A DNA stretch of 9,560 nt. Source: Bacteroidales bacterium UBA755. Its GTDB lineage: Bacteria; Bacteroidota; Bacteroidia; Bacteroidales; UBA932. The position numbers and the translations under genes are program-made. Numbering within the stretch: the stretch's first letter is position 1; each line of letters opens with the position of its first letter. The notes beneath the pieces were generated by a model. It saw only the letters and a program-made list of their open reading frames with translations, had not been told where the DNA came from and ran no database searches. The stretch spans positions 1 to 9,560 of the forward strand of contig DBKH01000105.1 of NCBI GenBank assembly GCA_002297815.1. Reading direction: 5' to 3'. Below are positions 5,607-9,560 of this stretch, in pieces.

Positions 5607-7085
5607 ATGAAGAGGAATAAATTGATCATAAGCAGCGCACTCATAGCTCTTCTTTTAGGAGCATGGCTGACAGCTAGTGCCCAAAATAATGTGACAATCG
5701 CGCAAGAACAGAAAAAAGCAATCGAGGGCGTTTCGTCAAACAATGCTAAAGTTACGCGAGACGGTTCGAAAGTCGCTGTGGACATCAAGCTTGATGTTTC
5801 CAATCTTAAGGTCAAGAGTACCAAGGCGATTCTTCTCACTCCTTATTTGGTGAACGGAACTGACTCTTTGGCTCTTTCGTCCATCGGCCTCTATGGCAGA
5901 CAGCGTTACTACTATTATCTGCGCAATGAGCACAGAATATCCGGAGGCAACGAAACCTCATTCAGAATCGGGGACAATGAGGATGTCATTCCGTATCACG
6001 CGGAAACCACTTATGAGGAATGGATGAACGGTTGCCGCCTCATCCTAACTCGAAGAGACTATACTTGCTGCGAGGAGCATGACGGCAATCAACAGTCTGA
6101 GCTGGTGTCAAGGGCCCTTTGGGTTCCAACGACCCCGAAACTACTTTACGTCAGTCCGAAAGGCGAGAAAACAAAGTCCCGCAGCCTCAGCGGCACCGCC
6201 TACATCGACTTCCCGGTTGACAGGACTGAGATACATCCTGACTATCACAACAATATCACCGAGCTTGGCAAGATTCGCGCAACCATCGACTCAGTGCGCA
6301 ACGATAGCGACATCACCGTCACATCAATCTACCTCAAAGGTTTCGCCTCTCCGGAGGGGACCTACGCCCACAACACCGACCTTGCGCGCGAAAGGACAGC
6401 AACGATTCGTGAATATGTTCTCAAACTCTACGATTTCGATCCTTCCATCGTCACTTTCGGTCATGAGCCAGAGAATTGGGAAGGACTCATTGCATGGCTT
6501 CGAAAGAGTTCACTACCTCACGCTTCACAGATTTTGGAAATTGCAGAAGACAAGGACACTGACCCAGATGCCAGGGAGTACAGAATACGTAAATACTACC
6601 CAGAAGACTACAAGGTCATGAAGTCCGAGATATATCCGCTTCTTCGCTGTACTGAGTACAAGATAGAGTACAACATCCGCAGCTATAGCGATCCTAAGGA
6701 GATTCTTAAGGTCATGAAGACCCAGCCGGGCAAACTCTCCCTTGAAGAGTTCTTCGTGGCGGGCGAGAGCCTTGAGACTGGAAGCCCAGAGTTCAATGAA
6801 GTCTTCGACATCGCAGCTGTGATGTACCCTGACGATGAAGTCGCCAACCTTAACGCGGCTAGCGCAGCGATGGGACGAGGAGACCTCAAGACCGCAGTGG
6901 CGCGGCTTGCCAAGGCAGGGGAGAGCGCTGAGGCCGACTATTCACGCGGAGTGCTCGCTGTGATGAACAAGGACTACACCACGGCGGTTGACTTCTTCCG
7001 CAAGGCAGCGGAAAAAGGTCTCGAAAGCGCGGAAGAGCATGCGAAAGTGTTCAATGAATATGCACGCTCGCTCGAAGCAAAGTAA
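5607..7085 (+). CDS. DUF3868 / OmpA-like domain protein, fimbrial accessory
   Basis: This encodes 492 residues. A signal peptide covers 1-25 (cleavage ASA/Q). Residues ~26-185 match the DUF3868 type found with Bacteroidales fimbrial clusters (IKLDVSNLKVKSTKAILLTP at 60-79, then SIGLYGRQRYYYY at 92-104). Residues ~197-300 resemble an OmpA C-terminal domain, which binds peptidoglycan: GFASPEG (245-251), then N256, LARERTATIREYV (259-271), close to the family's N-x-x-L-S-x-x-R-A pattern. Residues ~400-478 contain helical repeats of TPR type (LNAASAAMGRGDLKTAV; SRGVLAVMNKDYTTAVDFF). I infer a periplasmic protein that links the cell wall to fimbrial biogenesis; no enzymatic motif is seen. Three Cys (143, 154, 155) are present in the first domain. 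It is translated 11 bases after the DUF3575 gene and lies 54 bases before the major subunit gene, so the three are very likely one transcript. Confidence 0.86.
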   Translation: MKRNKLIISSALIALLLGAWLTASAQNNVTIAQEQKKAIEGVSSNNAKVTRDGSKVAVDIKLDVSNLKVKSTKAILLTPYLVNGTDSLALSSIGLYGRQRYYYYLRNEHRISGGNETSFRIGDNEDVIPYHAETTYEEWMNGCRLILTRRDYTCCEEHDGNQQSELVSRALWVPTTPKLLYVSPKGEKTKSRSLSGTAYIDFPVDRTEIHPDYHNNITELGKIRATIDSVRNDSDITVTSIYLKGFASPEGTYAHNTDLARERTATIREYVLKLYDFDPSIVTFGHEPENWEGLIAWLRKSSLPHASQILEIAEDKDTDPDAREYRIRKYYPEDYKVMKSEIYPLLRCTEYKIEYNIRSYSDPKEILKVMKTQPGKLSLEEFFVAGESLETGSPEFNEVFDIAAVMYPDDEVANLNAASAAMGRGDLKTAVARLAKAGESAEADYSRGVLAVMNKDYTTAVDFFRKAAEKGLESAEEHAKVFNEYARSLEAK

Positions 7086-7120
7086 AACCTGAATATTTCA
7101 TAGTTATTAATAATTAATTT

Positions 7121-7133
7121 ATCAACCTTTGAT
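7121..7133 (+). promoter_or_regulatory. Small hairpin just before the major fimbrial subunit start
   Basis: ATCAA-CCT-TTGAT is a perfect 5-bp stem with a 3-base loop, ending 6 bases before ATG 7140. A 10-bp palindrome TTATTAATAA (7104-7113) precedes it. The 54-base gap is very A/T-rich and has no Shine-Dalgarno and no good TAnnTTTG. It could tune pilin translation or mark an mRNA cleavage site; the role is inferred. Confidence 0.25.
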
Positions 7134-7139
7134 TAACAG

Positions 7140-8867
7140 ATGTTTATGAAAGCGAAACATTTAATCATCGCAGGTATGGCGCTTCTTGCGTTCGCAGCCT
7201 GCAACAAGGAGGGCTCTATCGATCCTATTTTCAAAGGCGACAAAGCCTACATCAACGTGCAATTGGCCTATTCTTCACCAGAGACAAAGGGTACGGCTAC
7301 TACTCCACCATTCTATTATGGTACGGCTGAAGAGAACGAGATAAGCAACGCTCATTTCTTTTTCTACTACGCTGACGGATCATTTGCTGCCCATGCCTCA
7401 AAAACTTTGGACTGGAAACCCAATGGTCTGGACGACAAAACGCAAGACAACATTGAGAAAATCGGTGGCGGAGTCGTTGTTCTTGAAGGGCTCAAATCAA
7501 CCGTCTATCCGGCCTACATGTCGGTTGTACTCAATGCTAGCGATAAGATGGTAGATGACCTCTCCCAAAAGAGTATTGTAGAAGCTCAGGCTTACATCGT
7601 AGAGTCCCTTGCAACACAAAACGATAAAGTTTGGACAAACTTCACCATGTCAAGCACAACATTTGACAATGGCGAAGAAAGGACCGGCTACTTCTGCGAG
7701 AAAGTCCAGCCTCAGAATTTCCAAGAGACTGCGGACGATGCCAAGGCTGATGCCAATGTGGTCACCGCTTACGTTGAAAGGCTTGCCGCAAAGGTTCAAG
7801 TAAGTTATGGTGAAAATCTAAATCTTAATAATAAGGAAATCGGTTCTTTTGATGTTGACGGAACTCCTACCACGCTCTATTTCAATATTCTTGGATGGGG
7901 TCTAAATGGAACTGCCAAGACATCATACACATTCAAGAACATAAAACCTACCTGGACAGCTGAGTCATCATCACTCGGCTTCACATGGAATGATGCTAGC
8001 AATCACAGAAGTTATTGGGCTAAGTTTCCCCTTTATGATGATTCAAATGCATACTATCCATTAAGTAATGAGGATTTGGCTGATAAGAAAAAAGAAACCG
8101 CTCTTGATTACATCAGCTACAATGGTCTTAATGTCGAAGTTGGCAAATCAGCTTACTGCCGTGAGAACACAAACACAAAGAATATCCTTAAAGAAGTCTT
8201 CGCGAGTGCTGTGACCAGCGTCCTTCTCAAGGCGCAGGTTGTCGATAAGGAAGGTAAAGTCGTTGGACTCGTAAACTTCGATAAAAAACTTTATACCTTT
8301 GACAAATACAAGAAAAAGGTCCTCGACAACTATTTCTCTAATGCTGATACTGATAAGAAGATCTATAAAAAGACAGCTGATAATAAGTACGAAGGCGTTA
8401 ACACTTCTGACCTTGTGGAAGAAAATATCGCAGATGGCAATGTGAAACTTAAGTTTATAAACGGTACTTATTACACTGGTGACGGTACTGACGCTGGGAC
8501 CTATACAAAAATCACTGCAGATGCTGCCACAGCTCTTCTAAACGGAAACGATGCCATTCCTGCCACACTTGCTTCCTACTATAAAGACGGACAGATGTAC
8601 TATGACATTCCTATTGAGCATCTGCGCGAAGGTGCTAAGTACACATCCGCTAATTTCAAAACTAATGGACTTGAGGAGGGACTCTACGGAGTTGTACGCA
8701 ACCACTACTACATGCTCTCAATCAATTCTATAAAGAATCTTGGCAAGGCTGTCTATGATCCTGAAGAGGTTATCATCCCTAGCGATGATGACATCAAGAA
8801 CTATTACGTTGGAGCCAAGATCAACATCCTCTCTTGGAAGGTTGTAGAGCAAGGCGTGGATCTTTAA
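7140..8867 (+). CDS. Mfa1-type major fimbrial subunit (type V fimbriae), lipoprotein precursor
   Basis: This encodes 575 residues (573 if Met 7146 is used, which gives the more usual MKAK start). The N-terminus is a lipoprotein signal with lipobox FAAC (C21), so the precursor is lipidated and sorted to the outer membrane. Known FimA/Mfa1 proteins are then cut by a surface protease at a basic residue and polymerise by donor-strand exchange. K51 in SSPETKGTA is one basic residue near the N-terminus, but I cannot tell whether it is the site. Family signs are the early strand AYINVQLAYSS (36-46), the FFFYYADGSF motif (73-82), PAYMSVVLNA (129-138), AAKVQVSYG (216-224) and the C-terminal INILSWKVVEQGVDL (561-575), which matches the W-x-x-x-x-x-x-VDL ending of Mfa1 proteins. 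Residues ~380-450 are Lys/Asp-rich with A/T-richer codons and may be a variable surface region. It is likely the shaft protein. It follows the DUF3868 gene and precedes the Mfa2-type gene. Confidence 0.88.
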   Translation: MFMKAKHLIIAGMALLAFAACNKEGSIDPIFKGDKAYINVQLAYSSPETKGTATTPPFYYGTAEENEISNAHFFFYYADGSFAAHASKTLDWKPNGLDDKTQDNIEKIGGGVVVLEGLKSTVYPAYMSVVLNASDKMVDDLSQKSIVEAQAYIVESLATQNDKVWTNFTMSSTTFDNGEERTGYFCEKVQPQNFQETADDAKADANVVTAYVERLAAKVQVSYGENLNLNNKEIGSFDVDGTPTTLYFNILGWGLNGTAKTSYTFKNIKPTWTAESSSLGFTWNDASNHRSYWAKFPLYDDSNAYYPLSNEDLADKKKETALDYISYNGLNVEVGKSAYCRENTNTKNILKEVFASAVTSVLLKAQVVDKEGKVVGLVNFDKKLYTFDKYKKKVLDNYFSNADTDKKIYKKTADNKYEGVNTSDLVEENIADGNVKLKFINGTYYTGDGTDAGTYTKITADAATALLNGNDAIPATLASYYKDGQMYYDIPIEHLREGAKYTSANFKTNGLEEGLYGVVRNHYYMLSINSIKNLGKAVYDPEEVIIPSDDDIKNYYVGAKINILSWKVVEQGVDL

Positions 8868-8905
8868 TCGAAACCCTTTTTTTTCATATAAACTATAACT
8901 TCAGC

Positions 8906-8941
8906 GAGGTGGCCGGGCCAAAATACCGGTGCGGCCACCTT
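8906..8941 (+). promoter_or_regulatory. GC-rich hairpin between major and minor fimbrial subunit genes
   Basis: AGGTGGCC (8907-8914) pairs perfectly with GGCCACCT (8933-8940), extended by a G-U pair at 8906/8941, with an 18-base loop that has its own CCGG/CCGG pairing option. It is followed by TCATTATTAA, not a U-run, so it is not a classic terminator. It could protect the upstream pilin mRNA from 3' exonucleases or reduce read-through into the minor subunit, which fits the need for far more shaft than anchor protein. The T8 run at 8877-8884 lies before the hairpin and so cannot serve it on the plus strand. Confidence 0.55.
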
Positions 8942-8977
8942 CATTATTAAAAGACTAATCTCAATAATCAAACTGCT

Positions 8978-9560
8978 ATGCTGTCTGTATTCAAAAAGAC
9001 ATTCATCGGACTGCTTGCCATGGCACTGGCAGGCGGAATGGCTGTCTCCTGCAGCGGACTGATCTACGATGACGAGGGAGATTGCGCTGTCTCCTACCGC
9101 GTGAAGTTCCGCTACGACATGAACATGAAGTTCGCTGATGCCTTCGCCCATGAAGTGCGCAGTGTTACTCTTTATGTGCTTGATGAGGATGGCAGCATAG
9201 TCTGGTCAAAGACTGAAAGCGGTGATGCTCTCACCGTGGAAGGATATTCAATGGAAGTCGATGTGCCTGCCGGGAAGTATGAACTGCTTGCCTGGTGCGA
9301 CGCTGATGAGTACAAGTCTTGGACATTCCCTCAGGCCAAAGTGCGGAACGATTTGGGCTGCACCCTCAACCATAAGAGTGACGCTGATGGTTCCGCCTAC
9401 ACGGACGGAAGGATAGACGACCTTTACTATGGGTACCTCGCTGAGGCTGATTTCACGGCTGACGAGGGGACTGTCATGGTAACATTGCCTCTGATGAAGA
9501 ACACCAACAATTTCAAGGTCGTGCTCCAGCACCTTTCCGGGAAGCCGGTGGACAAGGACA
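8978..9560 (+). CDS. FimB/Mfa2-type fimbrial subunit (anchor/terminator), lipoprotein, cut by window edge
   Basis: From ATG 8978 the frame is open to the end of the window, giving the first 194 residues. The gene continues to the right. A lipoprotein signal ends in AVSC (C25). After it comes the family signature: SGLIYDDEGDC (26-36), YRVKFRYDMNMKFADAFAHE (40-59), then VRSVTLYVLDEDG (60-72), VDVPAGKYELLAW, and LTVEG. In Porphyromonas gingivalis, Mfa2 and FimB anchor the fimbria to the outer membrane and limit its length; the same role is expected here. It follows the major subunit gene by 110 bases containing a strong hairpin, so it likely belongs to the same operon at reduced expression. More fimbrial genes (tip or minor subunits) would be expected beyond the edge. 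Full length cannot be judged. Confidence 0.88.
   Translation, partial: MLSVFKKTFIGLLAMALAGGMAVSCSGLIYDDEGDCAVSYRVKFRYDMNMKFADAFAHEVRSVTLYVLDEDGSIVWSKTESGDALTVEGYSMEVDVPAGKYELLAWCDADEYKSWTFPQAKVRNDLGCTLNHKSDADGSAYTDGRIDDLYYGYLAEADFTADEGTVMVTLPLMKNTNNFKVVLQHLSGKPVDKD

Noticed and set aside
6079..6621. Plus-strand open frame of 180 codons inside the DUF3868 gene
   Set aside because: It is an alternative frame of a well-supported gene, with Ser/Thr/Pro-rich content and no domain.
8877..8884. T8 run as a terminator after the major subunit gene
   Set aside because: No stem lies directly upstream of it on the plus strand; the strong hairpin is downstream.

Overview
The window looks like chromosomal DNA from a member of the order Bacteroidales (Bacteroidota), probably a gut or oral lineage. 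Three signs support this. The promoters carry the Bacteroidota -7 element TAnnTTTG, in one case with a -33 TTTG at the expected distance. Start codons mostly lack a strong Shine-Dalgarno sequence. The right half holds a type V (FimA/Mfa-like) fimbrial gene set that is typical of this order. I cannot place the family or genus.

Left part (1-2265, minus strand). At the left edge are two and a half degenerate 52-bp tandem units that end at the stop codon of a small four-helix membrane protein of unknown function (128-550). Upstream of it is a secreted M28-family zinc aminopeptidase (802-2265) whose last ~175 residues look like an outer-membrane beta-barrel. Each of the two genes has a putative promoter with a perfect inverted repeat beside or inside it.

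Middle part (2266-4593, plus strand). The divergent 368-base intergenic region holds the M28 promoter, a pair of overlapping dyads, a TAnnTTTG promoter, and a ~165-base structured leader. The leader precedes dnaK (634 aa), a stand-alone gene closed by a strong rho-independent terminator. This DnaK is canonical except for a Gly/Pro/Gln-rich C-terminal tail.

Right part (4594-9560, plus strand). This is a fimbrial operon in the order DUF3575 protein, DUF3868/OmpA-like protein, Mfa1-type major fimbrial subunit (lipoprotein), FimB/Mfa2-type subunit (lipoprotein, cut by the window edge). The major subunit polymerises, the Mfa2-type protein is the expected anchor or terminator, and the first two proteins are envelope accessories that usually accompany such clusters. 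The 378-base upstream region is unusually rich in signals: two promoter candidates, three inverted repeats, a G9 homopolymer, and a copy of a short TTCGACAAGCTCAGC-type repeat. The frame is open from 4753 through the G9 tract into the first fimbrial gene, and a change of one G would stop it at once, so this is a candidate phase-variation switch. A GC-rich hairpin without a U-run lies between the major and minor subunit genes and could set their expression ratio.

The parts are otherwise unrelated: an accessory pair of envelope genes, a housekeeping chaperone, and a surface-appendage operon. The least explained material is the fimbrial leader, the left-edge repeats and the barrel-fused peptidase.
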